Positions 24,404 through 37,031 are shown, numbered from the stretch's first letter. The stretch is 64,000 nt of DNA from Pseudevernia furfuracea (GCA_022315425.1 JAIUPT010000013.1:558001-622000), one strand, 5' to 3'. Numbers and translations: made by a program. Notes: a model not told the origin generated them from the sequence alone.

Positions 24404-24993
24404 TGAAGGACAACGAATTTTTATGATGCTTAGAGAGTCGTGTAGAAGGGTGAATCATTCAGCGCAAAGGCAGAGCTGGCGGACTCGTGGGTTCTGTGAT
24501 CAAGGGCTCAGCATGACTGCGCAGAAACAAATGCCAAATGATGGGCCCTCGAGCGTGTTTCACAATCCTCGGATTGCAAGCGAGGCGTTCTGGAGGCATC
24601 ATTCGGAACATGATATATAAGACATATACTATAGATAAAACGATGTCTCAATTTTTTTTGACTGTTTTCTACACTGTTCCCGTGACATGCCTCGGAGTCC
24701 CTCAAGCATCTTGACTTCTCTTCAGCACCACTGCGATTCAGAGTTGAGGCATTGCATGGCCTCCTCACACAAAGTTGGATCAAGGAGAATAAGGTCTGAG
24801 TCAATATGAATGACGGAGCAGGCCGGAAAGACATTCAGAAAAATGGAAACCGCTCGGCGCTTCGAGAATTTGTCGTCGGCCTGCTGCGCCACCCATGAGA
24901 TACCACCGGCTCTGGAGGCGAATAAAGGCTTGCTGCCCCCCCCCACACTCTATAACAGGATAGTATAGCATACGATACAAAACCGTACAAATC
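24404..24993. other. 590 bp intergenic, tandem plus-strand genes
   Basis: Contains the 3' flank of the MDP1-like gene and the calcipressin promoter. Minus-strand frames here overlap each other and show no conserved motif. A C-run is present near 24940. Confidence 0.5.
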
Positions 24994-25951
24994 ATGAATT
25001 CTCCCCAGACTTCTCCCACTATGCCTGCTCAAGACAAATCTCCGCCTGCCTCTCCGTCAGAGAGCCCGACATCCACTTCGATATCAATCGGCACCCAAAC
25101 GCCCCTCTCCCTCGACCTCTCCGCTCTTCCCTCGTTAATCGCGCCCTCCCCGCCGTCCAACACGCTTCTCATCACCGTAGGCTTTGCCCTCGGACACCCG
25201 CCCTCACAAGCACCGGCTAACCCGACCTCGTCAGAACCTCAACTCCCTCGCAACCTTTCTCCCCCAAAACCTCCAGCACATCCACACCCTCTTGAGCACG
25301 CCCACGCCCCTCAACTCCTTCTCCCCCCTCCGCTCCCTCCGCCGGATCATAGTATCCTACCCCACCATCGAAGCCGCGACGGAAATCCGGCAACTGCTCG
25401 ACGGATCCCCACTCAGTGGTAGTGAGCACGACAGGGTACGCATATACTTTGGAGAACCTACGCCGATACTGGGGGAGGAGGGGGAAGACCAGCATCTGAA
25501 AGCCCCGAGCTTGGGGAAGTTACTCTTCATCAGTCCACCGCCGAGTCCGCCGGCCGGGTGGGAAATCCGGGAAGAGGAACCGCCGAACAAGGACGTCCAC
25601 GCGGAAGATTTACAACGAGCGCTGGCGGGGCTGGGTAATGGTCATCGTGGGGATGCGCCGAGGGCGATTCCGGACGAGGCGGGGAGTCCGATGAGTGAGG
25701 ATGAAAAGGCGGAGGAGCTACAGGTAAACCGAAAGAGAAGCGGGACAGGGAGCATGATGGTTTATCATCCCAAGGACCATGGGGATAATGAGAGTTTACC
25801 TGTTGTGATGGTGATAGACACTACTACTGCGGGGGCAGGGGAGGAAAGTCGGGAGAGTCCCGGGGGCTTGAGTCCCGTGGAGGGCCAGGGAGGAGGGCGG
25901 ATACTAACGCATACGGCGAGGCCGCCTGTGGAACTGATGGAAGATACCTGA
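24994..25951 (+). CDS. RCN1: Calcipressin (regulator of calcineurin, RCAN/Rcn1)
   Basis: Two exons, 24994-25176 and 25235-25951, 299 aa; the 58-nt intron has a CTAAC branch and a GTCAG acceptor. Calcipressins bind calcineurin and modulate its phosphatase activity. The RRM-like fold is visible: SNTLLITNLNSLATFLP at its start, SLRRIIVSYPTIEAATEIR, then RVRIYFGEPTP. The signature LLFISPPPSPPAGWE (about 157-171) matches the family FLISPPxSPP motif, the conserved phospho-regulated block. Near the C terminus LPVVMVIDT and TARPPVELMED resemble the PxIxIT-type calcineurin docking motif and the conserved final block. The middle (about 180-240) is a Gly/Glu-rich linker. A GTAAAC within the second exon could be an alternative donor but is not needed. 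Confidence 0.93.
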
Positions 25952-27220
25952 AGCCTTGAGGAAAGGCACGCCGCCGACGTTTGATGAGGCTGTCTATTAG
26001 CGTGGCGTTCAGGAAGGCCGGCAGAGCACGCAAAATGCAGAAAATTTAATCTCGATTTTCCTCGATTTCTTCAAAGCTTTCCACTACGGATCGAGTCTCA
26101 TTGTGTCAGTCAAACCCTTCGCGCTCTTTCATGCCAGTATTGTCTTGGACAAACGCCTTCTGTCTATGCTTTCCCCCCCCCGTCATTTCCAATCGTACAG
26201 GGAGGCTTCTGCTCACGTCTCTATTCTGTCGTCGTCAGGTGTCGATGTTGGACCATTGAGAGTGGTCGAGGCTTTCTGTTGTTGCACCGAATTTTTGCGG
26301 AGGTCCTTCCCCATACCGTTTCTGTGTCTCTTATTAGACGCGAAGATCTGAGAGGTACTCCCCGTGATGCTGAGCAGCAGCTTCGGAGGATCTCACCCAC
26401 TACATGCTAAGATGGATGAGGACAAAGAGGGGGAAACGCCCGGTGGAGGAAAGAGAGGGCAAAAGAGATGTGGAGGAAAGGAGGGTTTTAGAAGGAGCGT
26501 CGCGAGTTGTTCTCTCACGCAATTTGTAGTGACTTTGCCAAGTGCTGAGTAAGACAGGAGAGAGTGAACAGCAGATGGGGACGATGGGACAGGTACACGC
26601 TCTAAGATGCAAGCACAGCCTTGCCGTAGCACGGGCGGAATGGTATTGGTTGGTTGTTGATAGCTCCACGATGCAGTCTGCAGATCATGGCAGGCGAAGG
26701 CGCAGCTGTCGAGGCTCGGGAATCAGAGCAGGCAGCACTCTCGACTGAATTATACTGTAGTGTCATTATGCATCATGGTGAAGCTGAGAGATGATTTATT
26801 ATAGTGATAGCGCGCTTTGACCCAGAACAGTGTCTCGGGCTGCTGCGCCACTGAAAGCAATTAATACCCTGTGCCTGTCCCTGAAAAACTCCTCAGCCTC
26901 CGGCATCGATCGGTGATAAAAGAAAAGTCGTATAAGAAGTGGCAATCCACCAGGGACATATTTTTCGAAAAGGAGCGAATAATTCGCCGCCCGAGATAGC
27001 CGAGTGGCGATGGAATATCGAAGGTAAATGGGAGAATGGGTCCCTGTGTCCAGCCCAACTTCCCTTCTAGCGTGTGTCATCGTGTATCGAGTCTTGTTTC
27101 TCTGGTCCTCACTTTTCTTTGCATGCCTTCAAACAACATCCAAGGTGCGTCCACAAAGTTCGACCGACCAACGATATCCCTCACTCTTTTTCCTTCAGAA
27201 CAATGCAACTTCCACCTCCA
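25952..27220. other. 1.27 kb convergent intergenic region
   Basis: Lies between the 3' ends of the calcipressin gene and the finger-like protein gene. Several overlapping open stretches on both strands (26100-26750) have no ATG-led coding character or family similarity. A short tRNA-like A-box occurs near 26985 without a partner B-box. I see no gene here. Confidence 0.45.
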
Positions 27221-28105
27221 TTATCCTCCTTCGCGCCGTTGATTCCTGTTGATGACAGCCACCGCTCCCGTTCCAGGCGGTGAGTCTGGCGGGGTCGGAA
27301 TATTTTGCGTACTGCGTGATGCTGCAGCGGTACTCGGCTTCAACTCCCGATAGTCTGCCGGCGAGAGCACCCCGGTTTGCCAGAGGTATTCAACAAGGGC
27401 AAAGTCGTGTCGAGCAGCCGCTAGACGGTGGCCCCACCACTGATGATGAATCTTGACGTGATCCATGCGTTCTTGCCAACTATCAATACCAGTTGACGCT
27501 CGAAACGTCTTAGGGCAGAAGCAGCAGGAATTGATCTTCGGCGGATCCACCCTTCTCGGCTGTCTTCCACCGATGCGAAAATGTTCCAAGCTGTGCTGAA
27601 TCCATTCCCGCTCGTTTGCGACGGCAAATTGTCTGAAGCACTTGATGAAGGTGAAGGGACACTCAAGGACAGGACCTTGGTCTGGCCTGCGAAGGGGAGG
27701 GAGAGTGGTGGGCTCCAGTGCACCTTCAGGATCTGGGATCATGATCCTCAAAGCCCGATTCATCTGTCTCTCGCCCATGCCATCAGAAACAGACTGAGAA
27801 GGTCTTGAACTGGTGGCGCGGGTGAGACCAGGGAGCGAATCATTCTGGGTGACGTCGCTGCGTGCAGGAAGTCTTGAAGTTCCAATGTCACTTGGTGGAG
27901 GACCATGGTAGCTGGAGGCTTGATGCTCTTGGCAACGCGGCAAGGTGGAGCGCTGCGCTATGGTTTGAGGCATCCTTGAACCTTCATGGTCCCGAAGGAA
28001 GGAGGCGATGGCAGGGTTGGAAGGATCCCGCGCTGTGCCTCGGCGGGATCCATGAGACACTGCAAACGTGAGCGGGACCCCCCAGGTTTGTCTCGTATAC
28101 TTACT
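27221..28105 (-). CDS. Protein with two C2H2-like fingers, unknown function; start codon split by an intron
   Basis: Complement(27221-28059, 28105), 279 aa. The large exon is open but has no ATG at its head; its first complete codon is TCT (Ser). A GTAAGT donor begins at 28104 and a TTTGCAG acceptor ends at 28060. Splicing joins base A at 28105 to TG at 28059-28058, creating ATG-TCT-CAT (MSHGSRRG). The next in-frame ATG is 29 codons on (27973), a fallback start. The protein is basic and Ser/Pro-rich, with two finger-like clusters: one beginning LECPFTFIKCF with His about 20 residues later (HSLEHF), the other CCFCPKTF followed by HVKIHH. The tail holds PPDSPPGTG. The clusters suggest a nucleic-acid or protein-binding factor, but spacing is irregular and I assign no family. 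Confidence 0.7.
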   Translation of the reverse strand, partial: SKYTRQTWGVPLTFAVSHGSRRGTARDPSNPAIASFLRDHEGSRMPQTIAQRSTLPRCQEHQASSYHGPPPSDIGTSRLPARSDVTQNDSLPGLTRATSSRPSQSVSDGMGERQMNRALRIMIPDPEGALEPTTLPPLRRPDQGPVLECPFTFIKCFRQFAVANEREWIQHSLEHFRIGGRQPRRVDPPKINSCCFCPKTFRASTGIDSWQERMDHVKIHHQWWGHRLAAARHDFALVEYLWQTGVLSPADYRELKPSTAAASRSTQNIPTPPDSPPGTGAVAVINRNQRREGG

Positions 28106-29243
28106 ACTCTACTTCTTGGAATGCGAAGTCGGAGGCGGTGGGCGTTGTCACAATCGTCTGCTCTTGAGTTTGGGGTTGTAGGCGCCAAGGGTTCTCATTA
28201 TTGTGTGCAAGTTGTTTGGTCAAGAAAGAGTGATTTAGTTTGTAGCTAATGAGGATGTTGGTGTTTCTTAGGTTGATGGAATTGGAGGGAGAGAGATTGA
28301 GATGATTGAGGGATCTTTTCACCAGCAAGCAATATTAATAGTCGTGTTTGGCGGCATCTCGACCATCCCACTTGAGGCACCACCTCCACCACCGATCTTA
28401 GTGGGACCCAGTCAGCCAGTCCAATGAGTGGTGCAAATCTCCAATCTCGATAGATAGCTAGAAGGAATCGAGAAGGTCCAATGACGGCAATACTCGTACA
28501 GATACAGAAAGTAACCTTTAGGCATCAAGAGTCAAGGGTGTCAAGATATGCGAGCAGATGCAGATGCAGATGCAGATGATCATGATCATTTGCTCTGCTT
28601 TGGATGGTGAAGGCATTGTGCCCACACTGCCCAATCAACTCCCTCAAACCCATGTTAAACGCCAGCGCATTATCGGGGCTTCCATTTCCACCATGTGAGC
28701 GCTCACAATCTTGCCCACCAGCTTGCGCATACGAGCTCGTAGGTATGTTGCAAAGTACTTCTATCTCGCAAAGTCTACCGCTGCAATTGACTAAGAGTCA
28801 TTTCATTCATTGATGAGGAATTGGAGAAGGGAGTAGAAGCATATGATCAATATTATTATATTATATTAATCAATCAATCAATTAATTCTTTAATTCTTTA
28901 TCGTCACAAGCGTGCTTATGATTTAACAAGCAGCAGCTACGAATTATTTACTCCGTACAGTTCTCCGGTCTCCGGGGGAGGGGAGATCATCCATTTATCT
29001 TCCCTAGCGTTATGCGGCTCAAAAGGCCTTAGGTTGTCTTTTAACAAAGGTGCCACTCTCCCACTGCACGCAATTTTCTATTTTCTATTCTGGGCCCTAA
29101 TGGCTCCGAGATAGCCACAGCAGATGCTCATTTACGCAATACTTACTCTATATAGCCATGCCTGAACCATACGTAGCCGATAAAGCATTTAAAAGCAACC
29201 TAACGACGAGGTAAGCGATTTTGCAAACATTGAAATTAAAAGC
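28106..29243. other. 1.14 kb intergenic with simple repeats
   Basis: Upstream region of the finger-like gene and 3' flank of MER3. It contains the hexamer repeat at 28555-28589 and an AT-rich tract (about 28850-28905, with AATCAATCAATCAATTAATT). No coding sequence is supported. The 5' non-coding exon of the finger-like gene must begin in this stretch. Confidence 0.55.
28555..28589. repeat. (CAGATG)4 microsatellite plus ATGATCATGATCAT palindrome
   Basis: Four exact CAGATG units at 28555-28578 run into a TGATCA-based palindrome. Intergenic. Confidence 0.85.
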
Positions 29244-32200
29244 TCAAACAAAGTCAACAATGTCCTGCCACTCTGCAATGAACGCTGCATCAAATCCATA
29301 CACCCACCCGGGCTGTCCTGCTCTAATAATCGAGCTTGGTGCTTTGGCCTGCTTCTCTGCGCTCGACGAAGGTTCTGCTGCCTCACCCTCGTCGCTGACT
29401 CTCGGCCTCTTCGGTACCGGCGCAGACTGGGATAGATCTTCCGCTTCATCAATAATGTCTGCTTTGCGCTTTTGCGCTAGCTCCGCATTTTTCTCAGGGC
29501 TGTCTTCTCTTGAGGAAGAAATCTTGCACGTGCCCGAGCTCTCCGCATTGAATGTGGGACGATGATACAGCTTAGGACTAGGCTCGTCTGGAGATAGGGA
29601 CCAATGCCGAAAAGCTTTAGCGTGCGAACCCGTCTGACCAGTTGCGGCTTGGACTTGCGGATCTTCCTGCAACGTTACAGAGTCGCTCAGTCCGACCATG
29701 GCCGCTTCAAGCTCGGATCCATCGTCGTTGAAGTGCGACAGATCAAAATCTTCCAACGAATCATTGTCAGGGTAACTCCTGGTGGCCGCATCATTATGAC
29801 GGATGAGAGCGGAAGGGGACGGGAGACCATCAGGCCAGCTACTACCATAATCTGTCGATGTATGCTCAGGGAGAGAGTCCGGGGTTTCCCGTGGCTTTCC
29901 TAAAAGCGCAGATGGAGAAGGAAGGTCTTCAATCCAATCGGCGTCGTAGTCAGTTGACGGTTTGTTGCTCGATTTTCCAACGCTAGCATTTTTGCCAGGG
30001 AAAGAGATCTGTGGCTGTCCTCCTTTCGTATAGTCAAAGGATGGCTGCTTCTTTGTCGCCACAGGCGCGGTCCTTCCTTTGGTCACATTGTCGTGCAAAC
30101 GATTAAGGCTCCTGAATGCTTCGGGCGGCGTTTTCTCACAGCTCCCCAATGTCTGACGGCTTGCAAGATCGACGGTCTCAATCTCCACCTCCTGTCCATG
30201 TTTGGCTACACGAGGAGCTACAGATTTCTTGGTGGTGGCTACGCGACCATCTTTGCCCCTACGAACCGAGACGTGGGACGAATCCACCAAGGATGCCGCA
30301 GGTACGAACGAACTTTTGGGGGCCTTGGGTACTTTGTCGATTCCTTCTCGACAGCACATATGCTTACAACTAGGAAAGCCATCAACTTGGTAATCAGAAT
30401 AATGGGGGGAGTACTCACGCCGTCTTGTCTTTGCACTTATGATTACAGGCCCACTTCCCATTTTCAAGCCTCTCTGGGTTCCAAGCAATTTGCTCGCTCC
30501 CAGTCGCCTTGATTTTTCCTACACTTGACTTGAGCCTCCTTTGCTTCGATCTAGGATCGAGCTTATCGAGGTGACTAAAGTCCATCTCTTTGACTGGGTG
30601 CATTGTCAGTACTCTGGACACTAATAGAGGTAGAAGAAGCTAGATCTTCACCCGCATTCATGACCTCCTGATCCTTGAAATCATCACCGCCGAATTCATC
30701 ATCTTCCAAAGTCTCTGGACTTGTGTGGAACGTGCTTGCTCCTTGCTGTTCAGAGATATCTGCATTGGGCCTAGTGTTGCTTTCCTTGTATGCGAGTTGC
30801 TGAGCTTGTCTCTGTGATGATTGCTGAGGAAATAAATACACTGGCAGCTCAGGCCTGAGTTCTGCCGATCGCGTGGTGCCAGCTGTGGTCTGATAAGCGC
30901 GCAGTTGGAAGTTGGATCTGTCAGTGATACCTACCAATCCCATCACACATGACATAGCACGTGATGTACTGTGTATGGTTGAGCAATTCGGCAGAAATGA
31001 GTACGTCTTGGCCGTTGTTGAGTTTTTTCGCACTCCCGAGCATTAGCATAATACATAGGACGAACTTGGTTAGATCTTCACCTTATGCGTCGGAAATCCA
31101 CCAGAAAACCGTCAGATCTTTCGGTCAGCAAGCAGACATATATAGGCCGGCGATGAAAAAACATGGGAACTGTGTCATTCATAAAACTGCACTCAGCCTT
31201 GATCTTGATAGTGGCTAGCCGTCCTTGCGTGGAATCCTAAATCATAGTCAGTAGCTGTCCTCATTTTTTACAAGATGTGCGCTTTACCTTGCCCATCATC
31301 TTTATAGACACTCGAAGCTTGGGAAAGTCCCTCAGGTTAGCTAGTAATTTGTTACCAAAAGGTGGATTCTTGCTCATGAGCATCTGGATCCGGTGTGGCT
31401 CAGCAGCTTCTAGAGCTTCGATGCTATTGATCCCCCCCATCGCGAGTTTTCGAATAGCTACAAGACCAATCTGCGCTATCTGTTTCATCTGATAGGGCGA
31501 ATTGTCCCAGACTCTGGCACCAAAACTCCTTGCGAGTTCCAAAGCGTGCCGTACAGTAACGGCATCCTGGAGATGTATCTGGCAATCGATCACACAACAT
31601 ATCAATCGATGACTGGCCGAGAACAAACTCGCCTTGTCTTGAATGAATTGTCTCTTATGCTTGGCATATTGCTCGTCTGCTGGAAAATCCACTCCGCCGA
31701 GTTCAGACTGGATTATGAGACTCCTTTTGTGCGCGTGCATGGCAAGGTCAACTTTGATTGGGAATTTGATGCCGGTGGCGCGATTTATATCTTTAAACAG
31801 CTTCTTCTCGTTAGCTCGAAGACGTACATTATGAAACTCCTCTGCTTGAACAATGGCGTAGAGCTAGAGTCATCAGCACGGCTTAGTCAGGACTGCTGAT
31901 CAAACGTACAATGTCCGACATTTTGGATCGAGGCTGTAGACGCATGAACACCTGCATAGTCTCGAATTTGACGTAATATCGGGCCATCGCGTCCCCAAAC
32001 TCGGTAGCTTTGAGTCTGTCACCAGAAGTGACCAGCTGGGTGTCCTCCAGAAGGCCAAGATCTCTCCTGCATATACGCTCGATTCTGTCGTCAAGGTTCT
32101 GTGCCACTGCGTCACCTTCGAGCTTATAGTGCTCAGGGTTGAGCCCAAGACGAACATGTAGGAAAGTTCCCGCAAGCCATCTCTTTGCAGTGTAGAGATC

Positions 32201-34477
32201 GTAGATAGTACCAAGTCCTATCTCTGCATTTAGATGATCGATCAGATTGAGGTGCAGGCAGCTTTCCAACAATTCTTCGCCTGACACGAGCTTTTCGTAC
32301 TTTTTGACCTTCTCTTGTTTTGTGATAATCACTGCGACAGCAGTCGAGTCGAATTGGGGACGCCCAGCACGTCCAAGCATTTGCATGATCTCCAGATCCG
32401 CATACTCCTTGATACCGTCATCTTGGTAGGTTACGGTATTCTTTATGATGACCATGTGGCAAGGCAGATTGACCCCTACTGCCAGCGTGGATGTACAGCA
32501 GATGACATTTATCTGTCCTTCGAGAAACCCTTTCTCGACTGTGTGCCTGTCAGGACCTTCGAGGCCAGCATGGTGGAATGCAACACCAGAAGTGAGGGTA
32601 ATTTTTAGCTCGGGATCCTGCACGATAAGTCTTTGCGTGGGGCTCTCCCAATGGCGGTCTCGCGATCCCTTGCTGGCCCACACATTAGCGAGCAACTTCG
32701 CAGTATTCACAGCAGATTTTCTAGTGATGCAAAAGACCATAATCGGCTTCTTATAGGAATATCTCGTGATGATGTCAGGCAATTTCGGGTCGCACGCGCT
32801 CTCGAAGCCGAAGTCGTTGCCTCTATATGATATTCCCACAACGTGTTTCTGTAGTCTAACCGGTCTGAACTCCTCTCCAAATTTTTCGCGTGTCGCAGAT
32901 AAATGCTGAGATGTATGATTCTTACCAAGCCATGTTGCAATGTCTTCAGAATTAGGAACTGTAGCGCTCAAAGCTACGAATCGAACATTTGAACCCACAG
33001 ACTTCATCCGAGAAACCACAGCCTCCAATGTAGCACCTCTGGAGTCTTTAAGTATGTGAACCTCGTCGATGAGAAAAAGCTTAACCATTTGCATTAGCCT
33101 CGCATGGTCTTTCCATTTTCTTGTCATGCTATCCCATTTCTCCGGAGTCGTGATGATGATGCTTGCGCTCTGCACGTTTCGCAGCTGCCCCTGATCGGTG
33201 TCACCAGTCAACTCAGCACACTTCAAATCTAATGCAACAAATTTTGCCTGCCAATCTCTTTGCCTCTCGGAACAGAGTGACTTCGTAGGTGCCATGTACA
33301 CAATTTTGTATTGATCGATCTTGAAACCGTGGATTAGGCGGCAGATGGCCATCTCCAATATAGCAGTCTTCCCGCCACCGGTTGGTGCTGAGACGACGAG
33401 GTTATCATCAGACTTGTAAGCAGTAGGGAAGCACTTGGATTGAATAGCGTTGAAGAGTGGATAACGGAACACAGAACGAAGACGATCCGGCAGTTCATTC
33501 AAAGAGACAAGTGAGATGCCTTGAACCATTGGCTGGGCATGATCAAGTTCGATATGAGAATTGAGCCGTCTTTGATGTGACGTAGGTGAAGGCGCTGTAG
33601 AAAGATTGCTGTCTTGGCCGATGTCAGAACTGTGAGGACGATATTTGTTGACGATCTCCTCCTTGGGGTCCCTCAAAGATGATGCGACAACTAGTCGATG
33701 ATCCTGGGAAGAAGGGATAGTAGCAAGAGGATTGTCACCTTGAGCTTCTTGGTGGATCCGCCGCTGAGTGGCTACGAAAGATGGACTTGATGGAAGTGTG
33801 TCTGACGCAGGTGAGCTCGCATGGATCCGAGCAGGTGGAGTGTGTGCATATTGAGCTGTGATTATTGTAAGACGTAGACTGCTAAATGGGAGAGCATGAG
33901 GCTGACCTAGTCGTGACTGGAATTCGTGTGGAGAGGGCCCAGGCACACCTAGTGATTGTCAGTAATGACACATCGGCAGGACTCGGCGAGACAGACCACG
34001 TCGCTGTCTTTGAGTATTTGGTTGCTGGAATGCATTTAAAGGCGAATGTCGTGCCGTGTGGCCAGGTAACGAGAGACGTCCAGCCGGTAGCGTTCCCTTA
34101 ATACTGTTCGCCTGCCAGTTCGAATGAGGTTGAGCCTCGGCTAGAAGGGCTCGATCTAGACAGCAATCAACGGGTCTTCTTTCGATTTCCAAGTTCGACA
34201 AGCTACCATATGCATCAAGCCCAGCGTCGTCGTAAGTGCTGTAAGTGTAAGCAACTGAAGGTCTCGAAGCTTGGGTTTTGTAGAGCGGCTGCTCTTTATC
34301 GATCGAGGCTAAAGCATTCTTTGGCACCAAAGAACGTGCTGCTTGAAATTCGTAGGAGTTTGAGATAGGCCTTAAATATGGTAGATCAGGCTGTGGTGGC
34401 TGCTCAGGTTCATGATCTCCATAATTGCCACTGATGTCTTGCAGGAGAGCTTGAATATCTGTTTGGTAGCCCTCCAT
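29244..34477 (-). CDS. MER3: Meiotic ATP-dependent DNA helicase Mer3/Hfm1
   Basis: Eight exons, complement(29244-30369, 30419-30593, 30652-30882, 30935-31032, 31082-31236, 31288-31863, 31910-33948, 34000-34477), 1625 aa. Mer3 is a Ski2-like 3'-5' helicase of the ZMM group that stabilises strand-invasion intermediates and promotes interfering crossovers. Helicase motifs: I APTGGGKT (about 347-354), II DEVH (about 454-457), III LSATVPN, VI MLGRAGRPQFDS. The Sec63-like region follows with SPYQMKQIAQIGLVAIRKL and NPPFGNKLLANLRDFPKL. After FLVDFRRISAKKLNNGQDVL comes a small Cys-rich finger, WACNHKCKDKTACKHMCCR, split by an intron and typical of fungal Mer3. The last 350 residues are disordered. 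The donor at 33999 (GTGGTC) is non-standard, and a further in-frame intron of 51 nt near 33910 is possible. The extended disordered tail may explain the size above yeast Mer3 (1187). Confidence 0.94.
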
Positions 34478-35017
34478 GCTATGTGTAACTAGCGATTAGA
34501 TGAGTAAGATTTTTCAAATGGCAAGAAAGCATGGTATCCATCTGCACCGTCTTATTTGGTGGAGGGAAGGGGTTGCCAAGAGACGGGGAAAGACGCACTC
34601 ATTGTACATTGATGACTAGCGCAATTTTACCAATGCAAGGTGATGGGGATAGTGCATTGAAAACGTTCCATAAGAAACACTCTCAGCACTCTTATGAGAT
34701 ATGACTTGTTTTTCCAAGAGCAGTACCTAATTGTCTTGCGAACCATTTGAATGCCACGACCCATTTTTGCAGACCAACCCCTCGCCCGCCGAATCTATAA
34801 AAAACACAGCGAGTGACTGGAATAAGCAGTGGTGGAGACCCTCGTTTGTTCCCCAGGAGTCAGGACATATAGACACACGCACACATATACACACGAATAC
34901 AGCACCAAACAAGGAGCTATGCAGCCTCGCAATGCGACCTCAGAAAGCCTTCCGCCTTATAATTGGGTACATCCAGAAACGCCCGGTGATGAAAATATAC
35001 AATTCAAAGCACTAAGC
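34478..35017. other. 540 bp intergenic: MER3 upstream, transporter 3' flank
   Basis: Both neighbours are on the minus strand. No coding sequence. A short CA-rich stretch (about 34868-34893, ACACACGCACACATATACACAC) is the only feature noted. Confidence 0.5.
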
Positions 35018-36566
35018 CTATTCGTCTCGATCTTTGGCGCCAAAATACGCTCTTGCAGATCCAACTCTCGAATGGTGACCCAAACCCGAAGGCGAACCGG
35101 GCCGAGACGACGACAACCCCTCGCTGCTTTTCAATGGAGTTGTGGGCAGCCTGAGCGGTGGCTCGTTCTCCCTTGACTTTCGCTCGTCGATGGTCGTTTT
35201 CTCGTAGCTGTGTATTTGTATGGGAGGTGGAGGTGGTGCGCGCTCGTAGACGCTATTATACAAATAGGTTGCAAATACGACAATGGAGGTGCCAATGAGG
35301 AACTATTCATCAGAGTTTAGCGGAAGTTTGTACTTCCCACTGATGCTTGATGATGGGTGAATGCTTACGTTTGCAGTGACAGCGAATTCAAAGAACCAAA
35401 CGCTCGCGCACAAGCTGATCAAGATGCTGATGCTCATCGCAAAGCTCTTGGCAATGTTATCCGCGTACTTGACACAAAGCGAGACCAAGATGCCTCCCAA
35501 TGATTGAAAGGCGATGGTGATCCACACGAACCAGTTGTAGCCAACGAAAAAGCCATGGTGGGCGATCTCCTCTCCGTCGACAAACATCACTCCGATGAAT
35601 AAGGCCGGGAATAGCGAGTAGAATGCTAGTTGCACATTGCGGATCCATAAGGAAGCTGGCGTGTTTGAATCTTTGAGGATCTTCTCAAAGTATACAGAAG
35701 CCCCAGCAGAGACAATGCAGCCTGAGATTGCAGCCGCGAGTCCAAGTATCGCATTCATTTGCGGATTTATCAGTCCTTCATCTTCTTGTATGCCCTCATA
35801 AGTTGCTGATCGTTTGTGCAGGGGGACCGCCGCCGAGCCTCCAATGCGCCTCCAACTATCCAAAGATCTGGCGAAATAGAATCTGGATCGAGGAGCCTCG
35901 AACGGCGCCAACGCAGGATCACTTGAGGGGATTTGCACGATAACAACGCCCAATATCAGGAGTGCCAGAGCCAACCATTGCCGTGGGAACAGAGTTCGCT
36001 TCAGCAACAAGACGCTGAATATCGCGGTCGGGAGGATCTTGAATTGGTATGTGACCTGGAAGGTTGCAGAGTCCAGATTTGAAATTGCTATGTACTGTAG
36101 GGAATTTTGTAGAACATAAAGACTAGCAGGAATAGCCAACTTCCAACTGTCTCCTGTGAAAACGGCGCTTGTTACGCTGCTGAACAGGCTGGTGGCAGGC
36201 ATGGAAGGCGATATGGTTCGTGATATATCGTAAAGGGCAAAGGTGAGGCATACAGTGAGCTTGATAACTTCATTCATGAACACTGCCGTGGATGTAAGAT
36301 ATCTTTGGCCGGCTATCAGTGGCATGATGCGTGAGTAATGTAGAAGCTAAATAGACTGTCAGAGCAGGCATTGTCGGAAATCAGCTGTGAGCGACATACT
36401 AAAATAAGTGCAGAGTTCTGGATGGTGAGCTTTGAAACGCTGTCAGTATATTTTCGTATTCTTCAAATAGTTGCTGCTTGCCCACCGTAATTAGAGAGAC
36501 CTGCTTCATGGGGACGCCGAGCCATGTGGCCTCGTACTGGCGCCGGGGCATCGCCCCCAGACCCAT
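35018..36566 (-). CDS. Golgi UDP-galactose/UDP-GlcNAc-type nucleotide-sugar transporter (SLC35A family)
   Basis: Four exons, complement(35018-35302, 35369-36346, 36400-36429, 36486-36566), 457 aa. Family members (Gms1 of fission yeast, UgtA of Aspergillus) exchange nucleotide sugars for UMP across the Golgi membrane. The nucleotide-sugar-transporter domain is clear: MKQVSLITLTIQNSALILLLHYSR spans the first three exons, then RYLTSTAVFMNEVIKLTVC, NSLQYIAISNLDSATFQV, YQFKILPTAIFSVLLLKR and SLGGILVSLCVKYADNI, with about ten hydrophobic segments. Exon 2 is a 30-nt microexon (LTIQNSALIL). The cytosolic tail after FATYLYNS is long, Pro- and Ser-rich. The frame is open for about 48 codons upstream of the chosen ATG (36566) but contains no other ATG before a stop. 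The exact sugar cannot be told from sequence. Confidence 0.92.
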
Positions 36567-37031
36567 ACCAGATGTCTTCCTTCCGGTCTGCTGCTGCTCG
36601 TTTGCCGGTATCAAGACCGCGGCAGCTGTGTCGGTGGTCCTGTCGATCCAACTTTGAGCCTTTTCCAACTCCTTCTGGATGACAGATAGATGGGTAGGGC
36701 AGGAATGGGTTTAGGTCGATTTTGTAGTGTGAGGGAACGTCTGATCTATAGTAAAGGAATGTGATGTCGTGGACTGCTTAATCTAGTCATATCCAAGTGT
36801 GAGATTTCCACAATGGCGCATAAAAGGACTCAGCCCTACGTCAATGCCCTAGGCGAAGATCTTTCCATGCATAGGTATTGAATCATCGAAATCTTCAGGT
36901 CAGACCTAATCACTACTCTACGGAAGCACGAGAGCTATTAAATGCTTCTTGAAAGGCTCTAAGCTTAGCAACACGGGATTATGATTTTGAAAGTATCTTG
37001 TCTTTGACAGCTCGCAGCACTCTGTCCTTTC
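36567..37031. other. 465 bp intergenic: transporter upstream, LRR gene 3' flank
   Basis: Both neighbours are on the minus strand. No coding sequence or repeat seen. Confidence 0.5.

Noticed and set aside
26980..27060. A-box-like TAGCCGAGTGG resembling tRNA-Ser or tRNA-Leu
   Set aside because: No B-box (GGTTCRA) follows at the right distance and the ends do not pair.
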